Of a DNA stretch of 64,000 nt, positions 12,150 to 22,640 are shown in pieces (within the stretch, counting starts at the first letter, position 1; every line of letters starts with the position of its first letter). This DNA is from Gnetum montanum (Eukaryota > Streptophyta > Gnetopsida > Gnetales > Gnetaceae), in NCBI GenBank assembly GCA_015680685.1, contig MNCI01008307.1, forward strand, positions 144,470 through 208,469, given 5' to 3'. The notes under the pieces are model-generated. The model saw only the letters and a list, made by a program, of their open reading frames with translations, was not told the origin of the DNA and did no database searches. Position numbers and translations under genes: made by a program.

Positions 12150-13890
12150 TGATGAAGCATCATGGTTGTCTGCATTGATGTAGGGTTTGACTTGTTGACA
12201 TGTACCTGTAGACAAGGCTCCTTGTTTCACTTATAAATACATGCTCACCAGCCGCATTTATGGCATAAGTCTCATAGTTGTAGCGAAGCTCTAGTAGTTT
12301 TTCCTCTTGAAAGTTAGAATATTTTCTAAGTGCCCATAGTAGGAGTCAAAGAGTACACAGATCTTTATTTGAGCACTATTGTATTAGAGCATTGCAATGT
12401 GTGCCAAAATAAAGACGAGCTTTCTGATAAACCTTGTAACACTTTGAAATAGATTAATTATTTTCTTTATGCATTTAATATTTTAAGAAATTTCCTTTAA
12501 TTCTTTAAGTAATTAAAGTAATTAAATTAAGCTAATTTAAGCTAAATTAAACTAGATTAACATAAATTAAATAGAGAATAATTAAGTACATAAGTAGAAC
12601 CACTTTAAGCATATGCTTAGTGCTTGGTAATCCTAGTAACACTTAACGTTTGGTAACCCATTAGTGTTAAACATGTTCAAGATGTGTACAAAAAATGGGA
12701 ATGAATGCTTATTGATGAATCATAGTTTGCCAGGCCCTAATATCAGATCCTTGATATTGGATATGCAATATTGCAGCCTGGGTAACAATATCGTATACAC
12801 AATATCATGATTCCTATGTTAGCCTATAAATATAGCACTCAAACGCACAAGAAATGAGTCTTTGGTAAGTTTTAGGGTCCAATCCTTTTGGTTAGTTTTT
12901 AGTTAGTTTTTAGTTCCTTTTGCAAGTGCATGCCTGCAATTTGATGCTTGTAATTGTATGGAACCTTTGTTCAAGTGTGATGTACTTGGAGATGCACAAA
13001 ACCAGTAATAAAGATTGAGATTACTCCATCATTGCAGCATTCGCTTAGTTTTTGATTGTTTAATTGTTAATTATTATTTATTATTTTCTTAGTTAATATT
13101 TCTTTATCATCATTTACTATTTTTGTTGATAATGTGGAATGGGTACATCTTAATCATGAACATTTAAGTGTCACTACGTTATAACCTAGTAGCATATTAA
13201 GTAGTGCTTCGAGTGATGTGCGCTTGGTAATCCTAGACATAGTACATGAATTCCAAGATGCATATGAATGATTAAGGATGGATGCTCATCATACTTAGAT
13301 GAGCTTAGATTTTATTTTTGATTGTCTATTAGTTTACTCATGTTATTTCTCATTGCCTTTAGGAGTAAGCATAGTATTAGAAATCACATCATACACCTCA
13401 AGCTAGACTAAACCATATGTGACAAAGTAATTATTAGTCCAGGTGGGAAGATAGCAAACTATGATCAATGTGTAACTATTGAGGTGCCACAACTAGTTCG
13501 TCAACGAAGTTCGACCAGATTACCCATACACGCTCGTATTCATATGGTTGAGCATAGGGATACCTCACTGCTCATCACTTATGTTAGGATTAGTTAAATG
13601 TTAGTTGGTTAGAGTAAATTAGCAATTAAATATATAATTCTTTATTTTTTATTCTTAGGTGACTTAAAACATAGAACATAAAAATGATAAAAATAATATG
13701 CCTCAGTTGCACTTAACCATACCTTTACATTTCACAAGTGTAATTGTGAAGACAATGATTGCAATGGTTAGTTTCACTTCCTAGAGACCAGTGTACTTAG
13801 AAGGCTATAAGTCCACAAAATTTGATCAAATCACACGTGAATGCTTAGTCATTCATATGGTTGGGCATAGGGTCTACTTGCTGCTCATCA
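12150..13890 (+). repeat. Element A 3' LTR, split by a solo LTR
   Basis: Segments 12150-12712 and 13583-13890 make an LTR of about 871 bp, close to the 840-865 bp LTRs of element B. It begins TGATGAAGC and ends TGCTCATCA. A TATA box (cttataaatac) lies near 12231, only about 80 bp from the LTR start. 'agtgcccatagtaggagtc' and 'gcttggtaatcctagtaa' blocks are collinear with B's LTR. Confidence 0.8.
12713..13577 (+). mobile_element. Solo LTR (865 bp) inside element A's 3' LTR
   Basis: Begins TGATGAATCATAG and ends CTGCTCATCA. It is flanked by a perfect 5-bp target duplication, cttat, at 12708-12712 and 13578-13582. No internal domain is present, so it is a recombination product of a full element. 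It carries a TATA box (cctataaatatag, about 12823) and a decayed copy of the GATATC palindrome (12786-12806). It shares termini and layout with the A/B family but is a distinct subfamily in the middle. Confidence 0.85.
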
Positions 13891-14351
13891 ATTAGTGAGG
13901 GTAGAAATAAAAAAACATAGATTAGTATTTATACAAAAATTTATAAATTGCCTATAGCTTTAAATATTATGCATTTTCTTTAGTTAGATAACATTTGTAT
14001 AACATGAAAAATTTCTTTAGTCATTGCTTCTATAAGTATTTCTTTGCTAGACACTTTAATTTGGAGTAGTCATTTGTTGTAATGTTTTTAGTTATCTCTT
14101 TAAGAAGTTATATTTAGTAATACTAGTTAACTTAATTACTTTGAGGTATTTCCATACTCTTATTCCTCATGTCCTTAAAAAGTTTCATTGTAATAAGATT
14201 TTTAAAACAATCAAAATGTAGCATAATGATCAAAATACTCATCTCTCATAAGATTATGGGTTCAATAGTTACCTCCTCTCATGGATGTAGGAGTGAAAAC
14301 ATATGAGATAATATATAAACAAGGCCAAATCTACTTTTGATAGTAAGAAAT
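13891..14351. other. AT-rich spacer holding a possible SINE head
   Basis: No coding frame. Apart from the tRNA-like boxes listed separately I see only AT-rich sequence. Confidence 0.5.
14213..14300 (+). mobile_element. Candidate tRNA-derived SINE head
   Basis: An A-box-like tagcataatgatc (14219-14231) is followed 40 bp later by a B-box-like ggttcaatagt (14259-14269). Between them, 'ctcatctctcataagattatggg' resembles the tRNA-derived head of plant SINEs. The 3' end and target duplication are not resolved. Confidence 0.4.
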
Positions 14352-14919
14352 TGCAGCATCACTTGGATTTCTTACTATTTACTCAATATGATGTTTATTA
14401 TTTTCATTTAGCTTATTGATTACTTCTTTCTTAGTTACTATTTATTGTTACATGAACTTTAATATTATTGTTGATTAAGTAGAATGGATATGACTAATTC
14501 TAAGTGTTAAGTCTGATCATTTGGTAATCCAGTAGTATTATTGCATGGTTTGCCCAGTAGCAGAATACTTGGTCATCCTAGTAATGATTCTATGAGTCCA
14601 AGACATGTGGAGAATCAAGAACAGATGTCCATTACACTAGGCTAGATTAGGTTCATTTACTATTACTTAGATTTAAAACCACTTCATTTACCTTATGTTC
14701 ACTAGGACTAATGTGTTCCTACAACATCCACACATCATACACCTCATCGTAAGTTAAACCATACACATCGATTTTAGTAACTCACATGGGAAGACAACGA
14801 TTACGAACTAAACAAATTACCAACATAATTACATTACCTTGTCCAAAAAATTTAATCAGGCTACGCATGAACACTCGTATCTCATATGGTTGGATGTTGG
14901 ATTACTTCACTACTCATCA
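14352..14919 (+). repeat. 5'-truncated LTR fragment related to the solo LTR
   Basis: Collinear with the second half of 12713-13577: 'attgcagcat..cactt', 'ttgattaagtagaatgg', 'catcatacacctca..gtaa', then '..cactcgtatctcatatggttg' and the terminus TACTCATCA. The first ~300 bp of the LTR are missing. Confidence 0.65.
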
Positions 14920-15202
14920 TATAAGTTTTATGAATAAGCAAAATTCCAACCTATTTAAGTGGGCTACTTAAGAAAAAAACACATGATATTTTTTTTAACT
15001 TGTTGGAGATAGAGCTCACATGTAAAATGGATCATTTACACATACACATAAAAACATGTTAGCAATTATCTCTTAGAATAGAAAAAAATGTTCAATGATA
15101 TTAAAAATAAATTGAATATTCACAAACCATCAATAAGGGAAGTGAGTACTTGGTTGTGTTATACCATTTATATGATAGTTCAACACCTCCATAAATGAGT
15201 CA
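14920..15202. other. Unassigned spacer
   Basis: AT-rich, no coding frame and no recognised repeat. It ends where the 110-bp tandem repeat begins. Confidence 0.5.
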
Positions 15203-15422
15203 TTTGAATGTGGTTAAGAATACATGCATGGATACATTTGGGGTCATCCTAACCTTGTCTCACCTTTGTTAATTCTACTAAGTTTAGATTTATAGAAGTT
15301 TATAATTTAGTGTTTGAATGTGGTTAAGAATGCATGCATGGATACATTAGGAATCATCCTAAGCTTGTCTCGCCTTTGTTAATTCTACTAAGTTTAAATT
15401 TATAGAAGTATATAACTTAGTG
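15203..15422 (+). repeat. 110-bp tandem repeat, two full units
   Basis: Units 15203-15312 and 15313-15422 each start tttgaatgtggttaagaat and end ttatagaagtNtataaNttagtg. The two differ at only a few positions. More copies of the same unit lie at 17183-17369, beyond a 1.7 kb insertion. Confidence 0.85.
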
Positions 15423-15424
15423 TG

Positions 15425-17182
15425 TGTTGATGCAAAAATTCAGGTCTTAAAGGCATGCTAATGCACAATGCCCTGAAAGAAGCACGATTTAGCAAGGTTC
15501 TTACCTAGTGCACCTTGCCTATGGGCATGACTAGCCTGGAATAGTTTTGGTAGAAGAGGAATGTGATTGATAATCTAAATAAAATCACTAACTTTGAAAA
15601 TATTAGATTATTTTCAAATAGAAATATTGAAGATGAAATAATTTGAAAACATCATAAGAAAATAACAAAAAGTAGAGAGAAGAGAGAACTTAGTAGATTT
15701 ATTAATGGCTACAAGTAGCCATGGCAGTAGTATATAGTAGTTGCAAAAAGTAGTATCAACAACTTGTAGACAACAACACCATCCAATAATGACTAATAGT
15801 AGCAATAGCAAGAAGAATCCAAGTAGCAAATCAGTAGGCAACAAGTTGCATGTAACAACAACAAGGGAAAAAGGATATGGGAGATGGTGAGATGGAATAA
15901 AAGGGAAGGGGGAAGAGAAGAAGGAGCAAGATATGGAAAGAAAAAGAGAGAAGCCAAGAGACTTTACTTTCTCTTCTCTTTCTTGAGATAATCCCTCCTC
16001 TATGTGTATGTGCTTTTATAGTCCTTAGGTTTTTCTTCTCCTCCCAACATGGCTACCATGTGTCTATAATGCTTGGGGATTAGATATCCTCTTTTATTTT
16101 AGATGAAGAGTCTAGATCTTTGAAATCTTCATAACTAATCTTCTTTTTTGGTGTCGACTTTGTTCTCATCACTGGTGGAAGATCATCATCTTCGACGATG
16201 GCAACAATGGTAGATTGTATATTTGGTTGGATTCTGGGTTAGGTTCATTGACCCCACGTTAACTTCTATGTAATCCAACTATTAGACTTTGTGGATTTCA
16301 TGGATCTATTGATTTTTCATCTAAAATTTTTGTTGTTGTGGATGTAGTTATGGTGTGAGGGTTTGGAGGCTAGGGTTTCTTGGTAAGAATGAGCTCAGTA
16401 GCAGAGGCTGAATTTTCTACAACTCCGAGTTCAGTGGTTTAGGATTTGTTGGTGTAGGCGATGTAGGATCCCGTAATGGAAATGGTAGGCCCATGAGCAT
16501 TTGAACTATAGTTTTGAAAACTCTCTTGTTGATATCATACACAGGAAGCTATAGCAATTGCTGATTTTGCTGATGAAGATTTTGATTTTGGTTTTGTTAT
16601 TGTTGATGATGACGGTTATGGTGATGATGATGAGGTGGTGGAATATTTCACAGCGTAATCGTGCCTGGTTTGTCAATTTTGTGGCTATTTTTGTTGATTT
16701 CTAAGACTATTGTTACTTCCTAGGGACAATGTAATTGCATCTACATCTATGTCCACGTCTGACGGTTGTAGCCCTCTTCCATCTCCTTGCTTAGCTATTT
16801 TGGATTGTCTTGATAGAATTTGTTTTTGGTTTCTACTCCTTATGGGCTAAAAGCCCAATTTTTTATCAAAGATTTTTCTATTCAACTAAATATTATTTAT
16901 CTTCTTGTAAGAAAGAATGCTTCATCACATTGAATTTAGTTGAGGAGAACGTTTAAGTGGCAATCAATGACTAAAGGTTCAATAGTAGTATCATGGTGAT
17001 AGATGATCGATAGATAAATAATAACAACAAAAATAATAATAAATCAAATTTATTTTTGAGTATGCTTGGAAGAGCAGTGATAGATATTCATAAATTTAAT
17101 TTAATCAACTTTAATTTAATCAATGTTTACAGAGTTACACTTGCCAAACAGTCTCTCATCATGGAAGTAGGGATAGGGCCCA
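15425..17182 (-). mobile_element. Insertion splitting the 110-bp array, possibly a reverse solo LTR
   Basis: Read on the - strand it would end GCATCAACA at 15425, the same terminus as elements D, E and F. A TATA box (CTATAAAAGCA, 16011-16021, - strand) is followed by a CT-rich leader, as in an LTR. No similarity to the body of the D, E or F LTRs is visible. The right border is unresolved (17150 to about 17182) and no target duplication was found. Short frames here carry nothing recognisable. Confidence 0.4.
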
Positions 17183-17369
17183 TGTAATCCTAAGCATCTC
17201 TCACCTTTGTTAATTCTACTAAGTTTAGATTTATCGAAGTTTATAACTTAGTATTTGAATGTGGTTAAGAATTAATACATGGATACATTTTGGATCATCC
17301 TAAGCTTGTCTCACATTTGTTAATTTTAATTATACTAAGTTTAAATTTATAGAAGTTTAAAACTTAGTG
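17183..17369 (+). repeat. 110-bp tandem repeat, partial and one full unit
   Basis: A partial unit (17183-17253) and one further unit (17254-17369, slightly longer owing to an internal ttttaat insertion) continue the array of 15203-15422. Confidence 0.8.
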
Positions 17370-17415
17370 TTACCTAGTAAAATAGAACCTTTGATCTGGT
17401 TCCCTATCACTAACA

Positions 17416-17429
17416 CACACTTCATTATT
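17416..17429 (+). repeat. Left target duplication of the LINE
   Basis: cacacttcattatt is identical to 33121-33134. Similarity may extend leftward to 17408 (cactaaca... against caccgccc...). Confidence 0.75.
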
Positions 17430-18069
17430 AGCTTGGTTCTCTACAGCTTGTTGAATTTAATTTCTTTTGACTATAGTGTGGCTTTTCACCTTGGTAATAT
17501 TTGATGCATGTGGGGTTGCGTCGTTGTCATAGGGGCTCAGGGTCCTTGTCAGTTGCTGCACTGCGCAATGACACTACTATTCCTAGTTTTTTGCTACATT
17601 TTGGGTTCTCGCGAACTGCTGTGTTGTGATGTGCTCTTGGCCTTCACGGGATGCTTTGTTGCACTATGTTTTGGTGACAGTTAGGTAATAGTTTTAGTGC
17701 GTTGTGACACATATGGTACTATGTTGTTACTGCTCATTGGGCATTGGTGGCTGTTACTGCGTTGGTGGTGGTAGTGGTAGCTGTTGTTGCATTGGTGATG
17801 GCAGTGGCATGGGCTGAGTGACATGTCTCTACCGCTGAGTGTTTTCTCAACAACTAAGGATTTTTTCTATTGTTGTTGTTGTTGTGGCCACCATTGTGCT
17901 CACCTTGTGGGTCTGTATAGTGGTTGGAGGTGTTATTTTGCATCATTGTCATGTAGTTTGGTGTTGTAGTGTGTAGCTAGGTTCGAGTGCTCCATGATAT
18001 TCTACATTATGGGGGTGTGGTAATGGTATTCACTTCCTCCATGGTAGTTTGTGATCTTATTGGAGTTGC
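17430..18069 (+). other. LINE 5' untranslated region
   Basis: TG-rich, with runs of gttgttgttg and tggtggtggtag and several CpGs, and no credible frame. Internal promoters are expected here in L1 elements but I cannot point to one. Confidence 0.5.
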
Positions 18070-18477
18070 AAGTAATTTTGTGCAAGTTTTGCAATGGTAG
18101 ATTTATTCGATTCTGCTCCCCATCAACGAAGTTCGTCTAACTTGCCCAAAATAGATTTCCTTCTTCCAAATGATATTTCTTATGCAGTTTCTAAAGATTT
18201 TGCAACACATTTTATTTTTCTTCAAATAGTGGGGCTTCTACCAAGGTCTTTGAGTATTAACACACAAATCTAAATCCTTCTTTAGCCTAAGGGCATTCAA
18301 GATTCTCATACCCATTACTATTCTTAGAAATTTATTCTGGTGAAACTATCTGAGGCCTCTTAGATTGAGAAGGTTCTCTCTCTCAAAAGTTTTCCAACCC
18401 AAAATGCAACTCTAATTATGCGTGCATGGAAATTTGACTTTAATGTTAATGACCCAAAATATAACATAATTTCTTGT
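18070..18477 (+). pseudogene. LINE ORF1, N-terminal part (DUF4283-like)
   Basis: The frame reads toward MRAWKFDFNVNDP at about 18420, resembling the conserved tail of the plant DUF4283 domain before its 'VWVxxPNLP' motif. It is cut at 18477 by element B. The last codon before the break is complete. The true start is not determinable. ORF1 proteins bind LINE RNA and form the ribonucleoprotein. Confidence 0.65.
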
Positions 18478-19317
18478 TGATGAGTGATGAGATACCCCTA
18501 AGCCCAACCATAAAAATCACTAAGATGTTTACACATGATCTGGTTGAATTCTGTGGACCTATAGTTCTCCATTGCACTAATACCCTAGGAAGTTAAATGG
18601 ATGTTGAGAACATTTGTTGTCTTTCAAACTACAATTGTGAAGCTCAAGGATATGGTTTAAGTGTAATTGAGGTACATGATATTTATCATTTTATGTTTTA
18701 TAAATTTAATCACCTACAACAAGAATGAAAGGTAAAGTAATTTAAGATCTAATTCATCTAGTGCTTAGCTAACCTAACACAGGTACCTGTTTCCACTTTC
18801 TAGATACATCGTGAACATGTATAGCATTGCTAGGCTACCAAAGGGTAAGCGTTTTTGGATTACCAAGTGCTACATGTATGCTCAAGGTGGTCATACTTGT
18901 GTTCATTAATAACTAAAAATTAATTACTTAATTAAAGAGCATTGAAATGAAGTGCATGAATATTAAATGCATCATGAAAACATTAATCTATTCTTAGTGC
19001 TACAAGGATGACCAAAAGGATTCATTTTTATTCCAATCACACTACTATGATTAGGTACATCAGTGCTTAAACAAAGATCTATACACACTCAGACTCCTAC
19101 TGCAGGCACTCAAAAGATATTCTAAATCTAGAGAAAACAAACTATAAGAGCTTTGCTGTCTATGATAAAAATTGAAGAAAAAAAACTACCTCCAAAACTA
19201 TCTTAATTGTGAGCCTAGGTTCTATATTTATAAGCTGACATATACCCCATGATATTGGATATTTAACATTGCATCTTGGGCTTTGATATCAAGTGCAAGT
19301 CAAAATATGATTCATCA
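18478..19317 (-). repeat. Element B 3' LTR
   Basis: Begins tgatgagtgatgag and ends gattcatca on the + strand. Collinear with 27579-28443 throughout, with many transitions. A TATA box (CTTATAAATATAG on the - strand) lies near 19230-19242. Confidence 0.9.
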
Positions 19318-21480
19318 TACCCCCACGACTAAATGAAAACTCATCCTTGAGTGAAGGAGGAATAACTTCCTTACAGAATATTAGGAAGGTATGAAATTGT
19401 TGACTAACATACAAATTGACTTAGATGGAACAAATAGACTCTTAGGTGCTCAAGTGTATAGATTACAATCTTTTATGAAATTGGGTGTTCATGATAAGAG
19501 AAGAGAACTCCTTGGACAAAATTGACATCCATCCCTCTAGTAGTTGAAGAGTGAGGAAGAAGATTCAATGATCATGAAGAGTCCTCATCACATGATATTG
19601 CCACATCATATGTGGTGAAGCTAGTCTCATTATCAGTCCATACTTCCCACTATAGTCACAATAGAATCATGAATTAGTATGCAATCTATAACACCTAGTT
19701 GTTAGTTATCTTGTCTTATCAGTGGTTACACTCAGCTAGGTTGTGACTGCTGTAGATTGATTCCTTTAGTAGTGTTAGTAGGAAGACTAACAAATAGGGT
19801 AAAATGGAGAAGCGATTTATTAAATTTGAAAAATTTCAAACATAAGGAAATATTTAAAGAGGGTGTAAGAATTCACAACAGTAATCATAAAAGGTTTCAC
19901 TAAAAAACATTGTGAAGATGTGCACAATTGAATGTCATTGATGAGATAAACAAAAGGATTTGATTGTAAGAGTTTCTAAGAATAAAGAACTTAACTAACC
20001 AAACCAAAAGATATGCAAGTGGATCCTCTCCAAAGTAGGCATAGGCCTTTTATTGTCCTTACATAACTTCAAACTGAGGAGTCCATGGGCCCTATGGATG
20101 ATTAATGGTTATGGAAGGTTAAGTATAAAAAACCTAAAAGAAACTACCTAAGAATTTTGACACATCAATCCAAGACATCAAAAAAGAACATGAAATCGGT
20201 AATGAGGTGAAACATGAAAAACATAGATGGATGAAAGAGAGAGTGAAATGGAGTTAATAAGTAAGGTCACATGAAGTTCCTTGTGAGTTTTATGGTTAAA
20301 TGACTTGATAAGATCCATCCTTAGTCTAGATCAAAACCAACCACATTCAGTGACTTTGCATCATCATTCTAAAACCAGTCCACCTCCCTTGAGAAACAAG
20401 AGTGCTTCCATAGAATAACCACTATTCCCTATTAGAAAATAAAAGAGTAGGAAGTGAGGAAGGGTCTTAGTTAGAGGGGACCCTTAGGCATGGGTAACAT
20501 GTCTTTCTAATTCCAGAACCAGTGCTTGTAGCCTATTTATTTTGTCTAAGGGATGTGCTTTGAAATCCCATCATTTTTTTTCTGATGAGAACCACACCAT
20601 GCAAAGACTTATTCAACATCCTTTTATTGGTTGACATAGAATAGTAAGAAATCCATAAAAAAATACATGTCCCCAAGTAAGTAGACAGGCACAAAGAATA
20701 CTAAATCCTCTTAAAGTCACACCTATTCAAACCTTTGAATCTTTTCCAATTTCAAAAACTACCAAAGTCATAAATTTGTTATAGTTTTATTAATGAAAAA
20801 GGAACTACATATTTCCAAAACAAGGAAAATCATAGAGTTTGTAGATGGGTGGATGCTGTGAACTCACTACCTATTGCATGAAAAGAAACCATGTCCTCGT
20901 TATTAGTAACAAAAATCAAAGCTAGAATATAGACACCAACAATCAAATAATTGAATAGTACATACCACCATCAAGCAACAAATTATTATTGTGCTTGGCA
21001 CTTATTAACAAAAATTTAAAAATCATACTAGAATAAAATAAAATATAAAATAAAGTGTAAAATATTTAATAAATATCAAATATATTAAGAATTTTATAAA
21101 AAAACATTTGAAAAATTGATAATGTAGAAAACAAAAATTGTGAAACAAAGAATGTGTCAAACAAACATGTATAAAATAAAAATATGAAAAACTAAGGAGT
21201 TTCTTATCTAGTTAGCATGGATGGCCATCTCCCTTATGACTGAGTTGAAAGGAGGAGATTCAAAATAGTGAGCATGGTTGTCCATCCAATGAGGAATTTG
21301 TTGTATTTGCTAACTTATGCTCATGAAAAGGTTTGACTTGTTGTATGTTGACCAACTATTTCTTGTTTGGGCTCTTAGGTTTGTAGATAATCATGGCCTT
21401 AGAAGGAAACATTTTATAAATTATATAAGGTCCTTCTCATAATTTTTTGAATTTAGTTCATTGAGGTACATGTGTGGGAT
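19318..21480 (-). other. Element B noncoding 3' region and polypurine tract
   Basis: The polypurine tract is the - strand copy of 19318-19332 (reading agtcgtgggggta). The rest, up to the end of integrase, is AT-rich with no coding frame. It aligns in blocks with 6960-8240 and 11960-12149 of element A. Confidence 0.7.
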
Positions 21481-22640
21481 TCTAGTAGAGAACTTTATCT
21501 CTTGGTTGAAATTGAACTTTTTTGATTTTAAGGTCATGGCAATTTTTTTTTGTATACTTTATTCAACTCATTAAATGATAGGGCCACCAATCAATTTTCT
21601 TTTAGTAAGTTGAGATTTATAAATCTTTATTTTTGTGCTAGAATTAAGTCAAGGTTGAGGTCACAGGTTATTGAAAGTGCATGGAGCTAAGATTAAATAA
21701 GAATTTTTGGTAATTTTTTGTACATAAGCTCATAGGGAGAATAGCCTATAGGAAGTTTCCATGTTGAGTGGTAGGCCCAAAGGGCATCGTTGAGTTTCAT
21801 GCTCTAGTCTTTCCTATATTTTCTAATAGTTCTTGTTAGAATCCTTGTGATTTCCCTATTAGTAACCTCAGCTTGACCATTAGCTTGGGGATGGTAGGAT
21901 GTTGTAAGTTTTTGTTCAACCCCCAAGTGGTACATGAGTTTCCAAAAGGTAGTGCTTGTAAGGTGAGTTTCATTATCAAAAATTAATGTATGTGGCACAC
22001 CAAACCTATTTATAGCATTTTGTTGTACAAACCAAGCAGTAGTAGAAGATGTAAAGTCTATGATGACTACTACTTCTACTCATTTCATACAATAATCAAT
22101 AGCTACTATGATGTATGCCTTTCCATTTGACATGGGCATGATGGAATCCATGATATCAATGCCCCAAATGTCGAAGGATTTCATTGGTTGAATCCATTGT
22201 TGAGGTCTCTCCAATTGAGCAATCATTGCACCATCTTGTTCTTAGCATTCACAAGAGTGGATATATTGATGAGAATTCCTAAAGATTGTTGGCCAATAGT
22301 ACCATACCCTCAGGGTTTTAATGGTCATGTGTCTCTTAACATATTGGCCCCCAACAAGGACCTTCATGAGTGTCTTGAAGAACACACAATTGATTAGCAT
22401 AAGGAACATACCAATGAACCAAGCCATTATCATAGACCTTGTAAAGGTGTCTGTTGATCTCCATGAAGCATTTTATCTAGTTAAGAAACTATTATTTCTT
22501 CTGGTGGTCCATCCTTGTGGCATCTCTTAAGAGAGAAGATAGGTGAGAATGCCATCATACTAATTAGGCTCATTGGGCAATTATTTAGTTATATCCCAGC
22601 AAAGAGGGATTCATTAAGAAACGTATTAGATAATGGATTC
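21480..22640 (-). pseudogene. Element B integrase (decayed)
   Basis: On the - strand the catalytic residues are all still coded, though stops and frameshifts separate them. The first Asp is in WGID (about 22155-22170), the second in FDNETH (about 21975-21985), and the Glu in NGQAE, with HPQANGQAEVTNREI legible in the open stretch 21804-21998. The N-terminal zinc-binding part (22242-22433) overlaps an unrelated + strand opening. It is better preserved than A's integrase, which has lost the Glu. Confidence 0.8.

Larger units (their letters stand above)
584..13890 (+). mobile_element. Element A: decayed Ty3/gypsy (Athila/Tat-type) LTR retrotransposon
   Basis: Order on the + strand is 5' LTR tail (to 755), primer site (757-774), gag (from 913), protease, RT, RNase H, integrase (to about 6880), a noncoding stretch, an extra ORF (about 9110-11970), polypurine tract and 3' LTR (12150-13890). 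The pol order PR-RT-RH-IN and the RT motifs are Ty3/gypsy. The tRNA-Asp primer site and the KDHFPL-type RT motif fit the Athila/Tat branch. Every frame carries stops and indels, so it is dead. A solo LTR (12713-13577) is nested in its 3' LTR. The left target duplication lies outside the window. Confidence 0.85.

Noticed and set aside
16220-16480. CpG-containing segment that looked like a host gene exon
   Set aside because: No frame stays open on either strand and no splice-bounded coding block could be supported.
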